Origin: Prevotella sp. UBA1705
GTDB taxonomy: Bacteria > Bacteroidota > Bacteroidia > Bacteroidales > Bacteroidaceae
DNA: 27,534 bases
Assembly (NCBI GenBank): GCA_002317385.1
Contig: DCJH01000002.1
Location: 72,637 to 100,170 of the forward strand
Reading direction: 5' to 3'
Part shown: positions 1 to 7,939 of the stretch, one piece after another
How the letters are laid out: the number at the start of each line of letters is the position of its first letter
Position numbering within the stretch: position 1 is the stretch's first letter
Translations under genes and position numbers: made by a program
The notes under the pieces: model-generated
The model's database searches: none
What the model saw: only the letters and a program-made list of their open reading frames with translations
Told to the model about the DNA's origin: nothing

Positions 1-43
1 TTGGCCAGTGATGGCTGTGCGGGTTCGAGTCCCGCTCGCGGCA
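1..43 (+). tRNA. 3' part of a tRNA, probably tRNA-Leu (5' end outside the window)
   Basis: A T-arm is visible: stem GCGGG at 19-23, loop TTCGAGT at 24-30, stem CCCGC at 31-35. It is followed by a 7-base acceptor strand TCGCGGC (36-42) and discriminator A43. CCA is not encoded. The preceding bases fold as a short stem (GGCC 3-6 with GGCT 13-16), which looks like the long variable arm of a class II tRNA. A class II tRNA with discriminator A fits Leu better than Ser, which normally has G. The anticodon lies outside the window, so the Leu identity is an inference. Confidence 0.75.
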
Positions 44-66
44 CTTCCCTAAAAATTTATGTCATC

Positions 67-1743
67 ATGCGTAACCATCTAATCCTTACACTCTCCGTAT
101 TCTCAATATTCGCTTTCTCATCGTGTTCCAAGATGGGTCCGTTGTCGGCCGACAACTTTACGGTAACCCCCAACCCACTCGAAACGCAGGGAGGCCAAGT
201 GCCAGCCACCATCAACGGCATGTTTCCGGCCAAGTATATGAAGGCCAAAGCCGTGGTGACGGTCATACCCGAGCTCCGCTACGGCAACGGGCAGACGGCT
301 CAGGGCCAGAGCGCCACGTTCCAGGGCGAGAGCGTGCTGGGCAACGACCAGACCGTTTCTTATAAGGTGGGCGGACGCTACACGATGAAGACCACCTTCG
401 ACTATGTGCCCGAGATGCAGCAGAGCGACATGTATCTCACCTTCGACGCCCGTCTGGGCAAGAAGCGTGTGGACATTCCGGCCGTGAAAGTGGCTACCGG
501 CGTGCTCGCCACCTCGGAGCTCTACAAGCAGACTCTGATGAACGCAGGCGGATGTATCGCCCCCGATTCGTTCCAGCGCGTGAAGCAACAGAAGACCGAA
601 GCCAACATCAAGTTCCTCGTCAATCAGGCCAATCTGCGCAAGAGCGAGCTGAAAAACAACTCCGTACAGGAGTTTGTGAGTATGCTTCGCCGCATCAATG
701 CCGACCGCGAGGGGCTCAACCTGAAGAATGTGGAGGTGCAGGCCTATGCCTCGCCCGAGGGTGGATTTGCCTTCAACGACAAGTTGGCCGGCAAGCGCCA
801 GGGCACGAGCGAAGACTATGTGAAGCAGCAACTCAAGGCCGCCAAGATGGGCAATGCCGACATCGACGCCCACTACACCGCACAAGACTGGGACGGTTTC
901 AAGCAGTTGGTGCAGGCCAGCAACATCCAGGACAAGGACGTCATCCTGCGAGTACTCGAGATGTATAAGGACCCTGAGCAGCGCGAGCAGCAGATTCGCA
1001 ACATGAGCGAAGGCTTCCGCGAGCTTGCCGACGGCATCCTGCCCGAGTTGCGCCGCAGCCGCCTCATCATCAACTATGAGACCATTGGCCGCTCAGACGA
1101 CCAGATCAAGGCACAGTATGCCAGTGACCCCACCCGCCTGAGCCCCGACGAGCTGCTCTATGCCGCCACGCTGGAGCAGGATCCCGCTCAGAAGGAAGCC
1201 ATCTACAAGAAGACCACCGAGTGCTACGACAAGGACTATCGCGCCTACAACAACCTTGCTACGCTGGCTTTCAACCAGGGCAATGAGGCCTCGGCCAAGG
1301 ACTATATCCAGCAGGCTCTGGCCAAGAACAGCAAGGCTCCCGAGGCCTATGCCAACCTGGCGCTCCTGGCTTTGAAGCATGGCGACCTGAAGGATGCGGA
1401 GGACAAGCTCTCCAATGCCATCGATGCCAACGGATTTGGAGAGGTGCTCGGCAACCTCAACATTGCCAAGGGCAACTATGCCACCGCCGTGCAGAGCTTC
1501 GGCGAGAGCACCTCTAACAGTGCCGCGCTGGCCCAGATTCTCAACAAGGACTATGCCGCAGCCGTGGCAACACTTAAGTCTGTGAAGCAGCCCGATGCCA
1601 TGACCGACTATCTCATGGCCATCGTGCTCAACCGCCAGGGCAACACCGCCACCGCCAAGGAGCACATGCTGAAGGCCACCGCCGCCGACCCCACGCTGGC
1701 TGCCTATGCTGCCAAGGACATGGAACTCACCAATCTGAGATAA
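67..1743 (+). CDS. TPR lipoprotein with an OmpA-like segment
   Basis: Predicted lipoprotein of 558 aa. I chose ATG 67 because everything upstream in the same frame is tRNA. Residues 1-20 form a signal peptide ending in a lipobox-like FSSC, with Cys20 as the lipidation site. Residues about 222-250 (VQAYASPEGG, then N, LA and KR spacing) resemble the core of OmpA C-terminal peptidoglycan-binding domains, but the match is partial. From about residue 390 there are tetratricopeptide repeats (YNNLATLAFNQGNEASAKDY, then a second similar unit), with another TPR-like unit near 514-550. A role in envelope assembly or as a protein-binding scaffold at the outer membrane is plausible; the exact function is unknown. 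It begins only 23 bases after the tRNA, so it may share a transcript with it. A hairpin terminator follows. Confidence 0.85.
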   Translation: MRNHLILTLSVFSIFAFSSCSKMGPLSADNFTVTPNPLETQGGQVPATINGMFPAKYMKAKAVVTVIPELRYGNGQTAQGQSATFQGESVLGNDQTVSYKVGGRYTMKTTFDYVPEMQQSDMYLTFDARLGKKRVDIPAVKVATGVLATSELYKQTLMNAGGCIAPDSFQRVKQQKTEANIKFLVNQANLRKSELKNNSVQEFVSMLRRINADREGLNLKNVEVQAYASPEGGFAFNDKLAGKRQGTSEDYVKQQLKAAKMGNADIDAHYTAQDWDGFKQLVQASNIQDKDVILRVLEMYKDPEQREQQIRNMSEGFRELADGILPELRRSRLIINYETIGRSDDQIKAQYASDPTRLSPDELLYAATLEQDPAQKEAIYKKTTECYDKDYRAYNNLATLAFNQGNEASAKDYIQQALAKNSKAPEAYANLALLALKHGDLKDAEDKLSNAIDANGFGEVLGNLNIAKGNYATAVQSFGESTSNSAALAQILNKDYAAAVATLKSVKQPDAMTDYLMAIVLNRQGNTATAKEHMLKATAADPTLAAYAAKDMELTNLR

Positions 1744-1767
1744 CCCCACCATTCACCCAATCAAGAT

Positions 1768-1799
1768 AAAGCCTTTTGCCTGATGGGCAAAAGGCTTTT
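1768..1799 (+). terminator. Intrinsic terminator after the TPR lipoprotein
   Basis: A perfect 13-base inverted repeat (AAAGCCTTTTGCC at 1768-1780, GGCAAAAGGCTTT at 1786-1798) with a 5-base loop is followed by a short T run. It sits 24 bases after the stop codon and ends 15 bases before the next start. It may therefore end transcription or act as a partial terminator inside an operon. Confidence 0.8.
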
Positions 1800-1813
1800 C
1801 AACTTTCAAGACA

Positions 1814-2812
1814 ATGTACAAACAGCTCATTCTCGGCCTGCTCTCCCTGGTGGCACTCGCCTCCTGCGGCGTAGACGGCAAGCACTTCAAACTCGAGGGC
1901 CGCATCCTCAACATGAACCAAGGCGAGTTCTATGTCTACAACGACGAAGGCCTCGTGAGGGGCATAGACACTATCAAGGTGAACGGCGGAAGGTTTGCCT
2001 ACGAGATGCCTTGCGACCATCCCTCGACACTGATGCTGGTGTTTCCCAACTTCTCAGAGCAGCCCATCTTTGCCGAGCCCGGCCAGTCGGTCGACATCAG
2101 CGGCGATGCTTCCCACCTCAAGGAGCTGAAAGTGGAGGGCACCGACGACAATGAACTCATGTCGAAGTTCCGCCAACGCATAGCCTCGGCATCGCCGCCC
2201 GAGATCAGGAAATACGTGAGGCAGTTTGTGGAAGACCATCCCAAGTCGGCAGTGGGGGTCTATCTGGTCAGGAAATTCCTCATCACCGCCGTCGAACCCG
2301 ACTATAACGAGGCCGCCGCACTCATCAAGCTGATGACCCAGAAGCAGCCCCAGAACGGCCCGCTCAACCGTCTCGCCACCCTCATCGGCAGCTATCAGCA
2401 GACCGCCGTGGGCTCCCGCCTGCCCAATTTTACCTATTACGACACCAAGGGGCGCATGGTATCGTCTTCCCAACTCAGCAGCGGACTGGCCATCATCTTT
2501 ACCTGGGCCTCGTGGAGCTACGAGAGCATGGACCTGCTACGCGCCGTGAAGCAAGCCCAGCGCAAGGCTGCAGGGCGCCTCAAGGTGCTCTCCATCTCGG
2601 TCGACGCGAGCGTGGCCGACTGCGACCAGCAGCTCAAACGCGATAGCATTTCGTGGGGCAACATCTGCGACGGCATGCTCCTTGAGGGTAAATCGGTGAA
2701 GCAACTGGGCCTCATGGCCGTGCCCGACAACCTCCTCATCAAGGACGGGCGCATCATTGCCCGCGGCATTTCGGCCCAAGACCTGCCCCAGACCATCGAG
2801 CAGCACCTATAG
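1814..2812 (+). CDS. Thioredoxin-fold lipoprotein (DUF4369-like N-terminus) without the CxxC pair
   Basis: 332 aa. The signal peptide ends in a lipobox (LASC, Cys18), so it is probably anchored in the outer membrane. The N-terminal part (about residues 20-110: LEGRILNMNQGEFYVYNDEG, then a GQSVDISGD segment) resembles the DUF4369 domain often fused to AhpC/TSA or thioredoxin domains in Bacteroidetes. The C-terminal part (about 200-332) has the thioredoxin fold, with VGSRLPNF, then FTWASWSYES, and a conserved-looking VPDNLLIKDGRIIA near the end. In active relatives the motif is WASWCxxC; here both cysteines are serine (Ser235, Ser238). It should not work as a classical disulfide oxidoreductase and may bind rather than oxidise partners. 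It lies 35 bases before the ComM gene and is probably cotranscribed with it. Confidence 0.85.
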   Translation: MYKQLILGLLSLVALASCGVDGKHFKLEGRILNMNQGEFYVYNDEGLVRGIDTIKVNGGRFAYEMPCDHPSTLMLVFPNFSEQPIFAEPGQSVDISGDASHLKELKVEGTDDNELMSKFRQRIASASPPEIRKYVRQFVEDHPKSAVGVYLVRKFLITAVEPDYNEAAALIKLMTQKQPQNGPLNRLATLIGSYQQTAVGSRLPNFTYYDTKGRMVSSSQLSSGLAIIFTWASWSYESMDLLRAVKQAQRKAAGRLKVLSISVDASVADCDQQLKRDSISWGNICDGMLLEGKSVKQLGLMAVPDNLLIKDGRIIARGISAQDLPQTIEQHL

Positions 2813-2847
2813 ACCCCACCACTACTAACCTCGGATAGAAACTCTTC

Positions 2848-4395
2848 ATGCTTGTCAAGACCTACAGCGCGGCCGTCAACGGCCTCGACGTGACGCCCGT
2901 CACCATTGAGGTGAGCCTCAACAAGGGCATCGTTTACCATCTCACCGGACTTGGCGACGAGGCCGTGAGGGAGGGGCGCGACCGCATAGCCGCCGCCATG
3001 CTCCACAACGGTTTCCACTTTCCCAAGGCCGACATCACCGTGAACATGGCCCCCGCCGACCTGAAGAAGGAGGGCAGCAGCTTCGACCTTCCGCTGGCCG
3101 TGGCCATCCTTGCGGCCGACGGGCAGACCGATCCGCAGCAGCTCGACCAATACATGATGGTGGGCGAGCTGAGCCTCGACGGCCATCTGCAGCCGGCCAA
3201 GGGCGTGCTGCCCATAGCCATCAAGGCCCGTGCCGAGCACTGCAAGGCCCTCATCGTGCCACGGGCCAATGTGCGCGAGGCTGCCATTGTCAACCATCTC
3301 GACGTCTATGGCATAGATACCATGGTCGACGTGCTCGATTTTCTCTCGGGCCGCAAGGCCTTCGAGCCCACCGTGATCGATACCCGTCGCGAGTTCTATG
3401 AGCAGCAATACAAGTTCGACCTCGACTTTGCCGACGTGCGCGGACAGGAGAATGTGAAGCGCGCCTTGGAGGTAGCGGCTGCCGGTGGGCACAACATCAT
3501 CATGATTGGGCCGCCGGGAAGCGGCAAGTCGATGATGGCCAAACGCCTGCCCTCCATCCTTCCGCCGCTCACACTGGGCGAGAGTCTGGAAACCACCCAG
3601 ATACATTCTGTGGCCGGACTGCTGCCCCGGCAGTCGGCACTCATATCCCAACGCCCCTTCCGCTCGCCCCATCACACCATCTCCGAGATAGCCCTCGTGG
3701 GCGGAGGAGCCAGCCCCATGCCCGGCGAAATCAGTCAGGCCCACAACGGCGTGCTCTTCTGCGACGAGCTTCCCGAGTTCAACAAGCACACCCTCGAGGT
3801 GCTACGCCAGCCGCTCGAAGACCGCGTGATCACCATCAGCCGCGCCAAATACACGGTGACCTTCCCCTGCTCGTTCATGTTTGTGGCCTCGATGAACCCC
3901 TGTCCGTGCGGCTACTATGGCGACCCCACGCACCACTGCGTGTGCTCGCCGGGCCAGATTCAGAAGTATCTCAACAAGATTTCGGGCCCGTTGATGGACC
4001 GCATAGACCTCCACTGCGAGATTGCGGCCCTGCCGTTCAAGGACCTGAGCAAGGCCGCTCCCGGCGAACCGAGCGCAAAGATACGCGAGCGCGTCATTGC
4101 CGCCCGTGCCCTTCAGACCGAGAGGTTTAAGGATTACAAGGACGTGCACTGCAATGCGCAGATGACCGAACGCATGATCCATCGCTTTGCCGAGCCCGAC
4201 GATGCCGGACTGGAGCTGCTGCGGGTGGCCATGGAGCGCCTCTCGCTGTCGGCTCGCGCCTATAGCCGCATCCTCAAGGTGGCGCGCACCATTGCCGACC
4301 TCGCCGGAAGCGAGCGCGTGTTGTCGGAGCATCTCGCAGAGGCCATAGGCTATCGCAACCTCGACCGCGGAGACTGGGCCGAGCGGGGGCTGTAG
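2848..4395 (+). CDS. comM: YifB/ComM family AAA+ ATPase (Mg-chelatase-like)
   Basis: 515 aa, the usual length for the family. The N-terminal 190 residues form the ChlI/Lon-protease-like domain (MLVKTYSAAVNGLD, then KKEGSSFDLPLAVAILAA). The ATPase core follows, with Walker A GPPGSGKS at 221-228, the SPHHTISEIALVGGG segment and Walker B GVLFCDELPEF at 301-311. A cysteine-rich NPCPCGYYGD motif near 350 is followed by SGPLMDRIDLHCEI. The C-terminus is the Mg-chelatase helical domain (LSLSARAYSRILKVARTIADL). In naturally transformable bacteria ComM is a helicase that promotes branch migration of incoming DNA; in most other bacteria its role is not settled. The family assignment is very firm; the function in this organism is inferred. 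Confidence 0.95.
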   Translation: MLVKTYSAAVNGLDVTPVTIEVSLNKGIVYHLTGLGDEAVREGRDRIAAAMLHNGFHFPKADITVNMAPADLKKEGSSFDLPLAVAILAADGQTDPQQLDQYMMVGELSLDGHLQPAKGVLPIAIKARAEHCKALIVPRANVREAAIVNHLDVYGIDTMVDVLDFLSGRKAFEPTVIDTRREFYEQQYKFDLDFADVRGQENVKRALEVAAAGGHNIIMIGPPGSGKSMMAKRLPSILPPLTLGESLETTQIHSVAGLLPRQSALISQRPFRSPHHTISEIALVGGGASPMPGEISQAHNGVLFCDELPEFNKHTLEVLRQPLEDRVITISRAKYTVTFPCSFMFVASMNPCPCGYYGDPTHHCVCSPGQIQKYLNKISGPLMDRIDLHCEIAALPFKDLSKAAPGEPSAKIRERVIAARALQTERFKDYKDVHCNAQMTERMIHRFAEPDDAGLELLRVAMERLSLSARAYSRILKVARTIADLAGSERVLSEHLAEAIGYRNLDRGDWAERGL

Positions 4396-4725
4396 TCTCG
4401 CGGGGAGCGGACAGCCTCCACGCCCTGCAGCTATACCCTCGGGGCCATCGCGAAACGTCGCGATGTGGACGTGAAACCATGAAAAAACAACATACATTCT
4501 AATACCATTTTATGACTGTTACACACCTGCTGCCCCCTCGGGCAGCCCCGCTTTCCAGGCCTTCAACCCCTCGTCATGAAGGCTATAATAGGCATTTGGG
4601 ACAAATTCGTACTCTTTTTGAACGATTTTACCCATGCTTCTTTGACGCATCCTTTACCTTTGCACGCGTCATTAACCACATGATTAACATACAAGCGAGT
4701 TATTAACCTAATTATATACAATCTT
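4396..4725. other. Upstream region of the Sus locus, no gene seen
   Basis: 330 bases between comM and susC. I see no convincing gene. It holds small inverted repeats: ATCGCG/CGCGAT (4447-4452, 4459-4464); GCTGCCC/GGGCAGC (4529-4535, 4540-4546), a possible weak terminator for comM; GCCTTC/GAAGGC (4559-4564, 4578-4583); and ATTTG/CAAAT (4594-4598, 4602-4606). The last lies where a regulator of the locus could bind, which is a guess. The second half is A/T-rich and contains the likely promoter. Confidence 0.6.
4655..4662 (+). promoter_or_regulatory. -7 promoter element for susC
   Basis: TACCTTTG matches the Bacteroidetes -7 consensus TAnnTTTG. It lies 63 bases before the susC start. No TTTG lies at the expected distance of about 19 bases upstream; the nearest, at 4641-4644, is only 10 bases away. 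The promoter may therefore be weak or activator-dependent, as is common for Sus loci. Confidence 0.6.
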
Positions 4726-7700
4726 ATGAAGAATAATGAATGTGGTGTACCATGGGGTAGAATGTTCGTCGGAACAGCCCTGTCTCTGGTTTCACTAACG
4801 TCGTTAACCGCCTTTGCGGGAGTAACTAATGCCAATACCGAATCACGAAGTGTATTGTCTGCCGCTCCGATGCAGGACGCATTCACCGTCACCGGAAGCG
4901 TTTCCGACGCGATGGGACCGCTGATTGGCGCCACCATCATGGAGAAAGGCACCTCCAACGGTACCATCTCGGACCTCAACGGAGCCTTCACGCTCAAGGT
5001 TTCATCACCCGACGCCGTGCTCGTGGTGTCGAGCATCGGATTCACCACGCAGGAGATCAGCGTGCGGGCACGCAAGAATATTGCCGTGACCATGCACGAA
5101 GACAACAAGTCGCTCAACGAGGTGGTGGTCGTGGGATATGGTACCCAGAAGAAGGTAAACATGACTGGCTCGGTGTCTGCCATCAATGTGGCTGAACTTG
5201 CCGAGAGTCGTCCGCTCACCAACGTGTCGCAGACATTGGCTGGATTGGCGGCTGGTGTGTCGGTAACCTCTAACAATAACCAGCCCGGTAACGACAACGC
5301 ATCGATCCTTGTGCGTGGTCAGGGCACCCTCAACTCATCGGCACCGCTCATTATCATCGATGGTTCTGAGGCTGGCATCAATACCGTGAACCCGCAGGAT
5401 ATCGAGTCTGTTTCGGTATTGAAAGACGCTGCCTCGTCGGCCATCTACGGCTCGCGTGCCGCCAACGGCGTCATCCTCATCACCACCAAGAGCGGCAAGA
5501 GCGGCAAGGTGAAGGTAGACTACAACGGCTATGTATCGTTCGAGTCTATCCGAAAGACCCTTACGCCCGTGTCCAACTATGCCCAGTACATGGAACTTGT
5601 CAATGAGGGCTACAGCAACAGCGGCAAGAAACCCGTGTTCAGTCAGGGCACCATCGATGCCTGGAGAAACGATGCTGGCAAGAATCCACTGCTCTATCCC
5701 AACACCGACTGGATTGACGAGACCTTCAAAAACTCTGTCTCGACCAATCATGTGGTATCTGTTTCGGGCGGCTCCGACAAGATTCGTTTCTACGGTTCGT
5801 TCGGATTCCTCAAGAATCCTGGTGTGATGCGCAACACCGGATTTACCAAATACAACGGCCGACTCAACCTCGACGTAGACGTTGCCAAGTGGTTGAACCT
5901 CGGCATGCAGCTCAGCGGATACGTGTCTGACATGGAACCGGGCTACAATGAGATAGACAACATCTTCACCTTTGCCTCTGCCACCACGCCGGGCATGGTG
6001 TTCCGTGCACCCGATGGCCGCTTCGGTGCTATCAATAATGAGGAAGATGCCGCTCAGTCTTCGGTGAACAACCCGCTCATCCGAGCCTATAAGTGGGCCG
6101 GCAACAATCGCAAGAACAACATTCACCCGCGTTTCCTCGCCACCATCAAGCCCGCCAAGGGACTGTCGCTGGCCCTGAGCTACTCTTATGAACTGCTCGA
6201 TCAGGATATCACGCGTAAGCCGGTGCTGCTCGAAGCCTACAACTTCCAGACCGACATCGCTACCTATACCACCAAGACACGATACAGCTTCTACAACTAC
6301 GACGGCAAGACAGAGCGCTATTTCAATGATGCCGTGCTGCGCTATGAGAACAAATTCCTGAACAAGAACCTAACGCTCAACTTCATGCTCGGTGCCAGCC
6401 AGGAGCTCTATCGGTTCAAAGATTTCGGCGTTTCCAAGCAGGATTTGATCGACCTGAGTATGGATGCCCTCGACGGAGCTACCGGACAGGCCAGCGCCAA
6501 CGGCGGAAAGACCGAGTGGGCCATGCGTTCTTACTTCAGCCGCCTGAACCTGAACTGGCAGGACAAGTATCTGTTTGAGTTCAACCTGCGTGCCGACGGC
6601 TCCTCCAGATTCCAGTCCACCAAGCGCTGGGGCTACTTCCCCTCAGCCTCTGCAGCATGGCGCATCGACCAGGAGAAGTTCATGGAGAATGCCCTCAACG
6701 GCCAGCTGAGCAACCTGAAACTGCGTGTTTCCTACGGTTCGCTGGGTAACAACTCGGTGGGCAACTACGATTCTCAGTCGCTCTACACCAGCAACAAGGG
6801 TAAGCTCAACTATGTATTGGGCAACACTATGGTAACAGGATTGGCCCAGATTGCACTTGCCAACCCGATGCTCACCTGGGAAACCACCAAGGTTTTCGAC
6901 CTCGGACTCGACTTCGGACTGTTCAACAACCGTCTGACCGGTACCATCGACTACTTCAACAAGCGCACCACCGACATTCTGATAGACCTGCCCGCACCCG
7001 ACGTTCACGGCACAACCAGTCTGCCGAAGGTAAACAGCGCCACGGTTACCAATAAGGGTCTTGAGTTCACACTGGGCTGGCAAGACCGCGTGAAGGACTT
7101 CAGCTATGGCGCAACAGCCAACTTTACCTATGTCACCAACAAGGTAAACAAGTTCAAGGGCGCCGATAAGGGTGGCATGGCCATCAGTGGCGCCAACCTC
7201 ATCTGGGAGGGACACAGCATCAATTCGCAGTATCTCATGCGCGTAGACCGCCTGCTTCAGACCGACGAGGATATGAAACTGGTGCAGCAGATGATAGACA
7301 ACGCACCCGTCGATGCTACCGGAAAGAAACTCAATCCCTTTGCTGCCTTCGGCACTCCACAGAAGGGAGACCTGCTCTATAAGGACGTGAACAAGGACGG
7401 CATCATCGACAACAACGACAAAGAGATTGTGAGCGACGGTCCGAATCCTAAGTTCATGATGGGCCTCAACCTCAATGCCGCATGGAAAGGACTCGATTTC
7501 TCGGCCCTCATTCAGGGTTCGTTCGGAGCCAAAGTGTTCTGGCAGAATATGGCCTACAACACCCCGACGGTGCGCTATGGCTACCAGATCAATAAGGAAA
7601 TGGCCGATGGGCGTTGGTACGAGGGGCGCACAGATGCCACCTATCCCCGCCTGCTGGAATACCAGGATGCCATCAACACCCAGTACAGCGACTTCTATCT

Positions 7701-7917
7701 GGAGAACAAGAGCTTCGTCAAGATTCGCAATATCCAGCTGGGCTACACCCTGCCCAAGACGCTCACGGGCAAGTTTGGCGTAGAGCGCATCAGACTTTAC
7801 GGCAGTTTGGAGAACTTCTTCACCTTCACCAAATACAAGGGTTTCGACCCCGAGGTAGGAGGAATGAACTATCCTTCCATGAAGCAGGCAGTCATAGGAC
7901 TCAACGTATCATTCTAA
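4726..7917 (+). CDS. SusC/RagA-type TonB-dependent outer membrane transporter
   Basis: 1063 aa, typical SusC length. After a signal sequence (about 1-32) comes a carboxypeptidase-regulatory-like beta-sandwich (about 52-125: FTVTGSVSDAMGPLIGATIMEKGTSNGTISDLNGAFTL). The TonB-box region EVVVVGYGTQ is at 132-141. The plug domain follows (LILVRGQ-like segment, PLIIIDG, DIESVSVLKDAASSAIYGSRAANGVILITTK), then a long beta-barrel ending in the aromatic GLNVSF typical of outer membrane proteins. It imports glycan fragments across the outer membrane using TonB energy. The SusD partner starts 22 bases downstream. The substrate is not readable from this protein; the neighbouring lyase and glycosidase point to a polymer containing uronic acid. 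Confidence 0.96.
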   Translation: MKNNECGVPWGRMFVGTALSLVSLTSLTAFAGVTNANTESRSVLSAAPMQDAFTVTGSVSDAMGPLIGATIMEKGTSNGTISDLNGAFTLKVSSPDAVLVVSSIGFTTQEISVRARKNIAVTMHEDNKSLNEVVVVGYGTQKKVNMTGSVSAINVAELAESRPLTNVSQTLAGLAAGVSVTSNNNQPGNDNASILVRGQGTLNSSAPLIIIDGSEAGINTVNPQDIESVSVLKDAASSAIYGSRAANGVILITTKSGKSGKVKVDYNGYVSFESIRKTLTPVSNYAQYMELVNEGYSNSGKKPVFSQGTIDAWRNDAGKNPLLYPNTDWIDETFKNSVSTNHVVSVSGGSDKIRFYGSFGFLKNPGVMRNTGFTKYNGRLNLDVDVAKWLNLGMQLSGYVSDMEPGYNEIDNIFTFASATTPGMVFRAPDGRFGAINNEEDAAQSSVNNPLIRAYKWAGNNRKNNIHPRFLATIKPAKGLSLALSYSYELLDQDITRKPVLLEAYNFQTDIATYTTKTRYSFYNYDGKTERYFNDAVLRYENKFLNKNLTLNFMLGASQELYRFKDFGVSKQDLIDLSMDALDGATGQASANGGKTEWAMRSYFSRLNLNWQDKYLFEFNLRADGSSRFQSTKRWGYFPSASAAWRIDQEKFMENALNGQLSNLKLRVSYGSLGNNSVGNYDSQSLYTSNKGKLNYVLGNTMVTGLAQIALANPMLTWETTKVFDLGLDFGLFNNRLTGTIDYFNKRTTDILIDLPAPDVHGTTSLPKVNSATVTNKGLEFTLGWQDRVKDFSYGATANFTYVTNKVNKFKGADKGGMAISGANLIWEGHSINSQYLMRVDRLLQTDEDMKLVQQMIDNAPVDATGKKLNPFAAFGTPQKGDLLYKDVNKDGIIDNNDKEIVSDGPNPKFMMGLNLNAAWKGLDFSALIQGSFGAKVFWQNMAYNTPTVRYGYQINKEMADGRWYEGRTDATYPRLLEYQDAINTQYSDFYLENKSFVKIRNIQLGYTLPKTLTGKFGVERIRLYGSLENFFTFTKYKGFDPEVGGMNYPSMKQAVIGLNVSF

Positions 7918-7939
7918 TCAATAATAACAGAATACCCAA

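Noticed and set aside
1..66. TTG start at position 1 for the TPR lipoprotein
   Set aside because: The stretch is a tRNA 3' end; ATG 67 gives a proper lipoprotein signal.
2518..3789. 423-codon open frame on the minus strand
   Set aside because: It is antisense to the thioredoxin-fold lipoprotein and ComM, is rich in His/Gly/Val as shadow frames are, and has no recognisable domain.
4512..4706. 64-codon frame before susC
   Set aside because: It overlaps the promoter element and palindromes, and has no signal peptide, domain or sensible composition.
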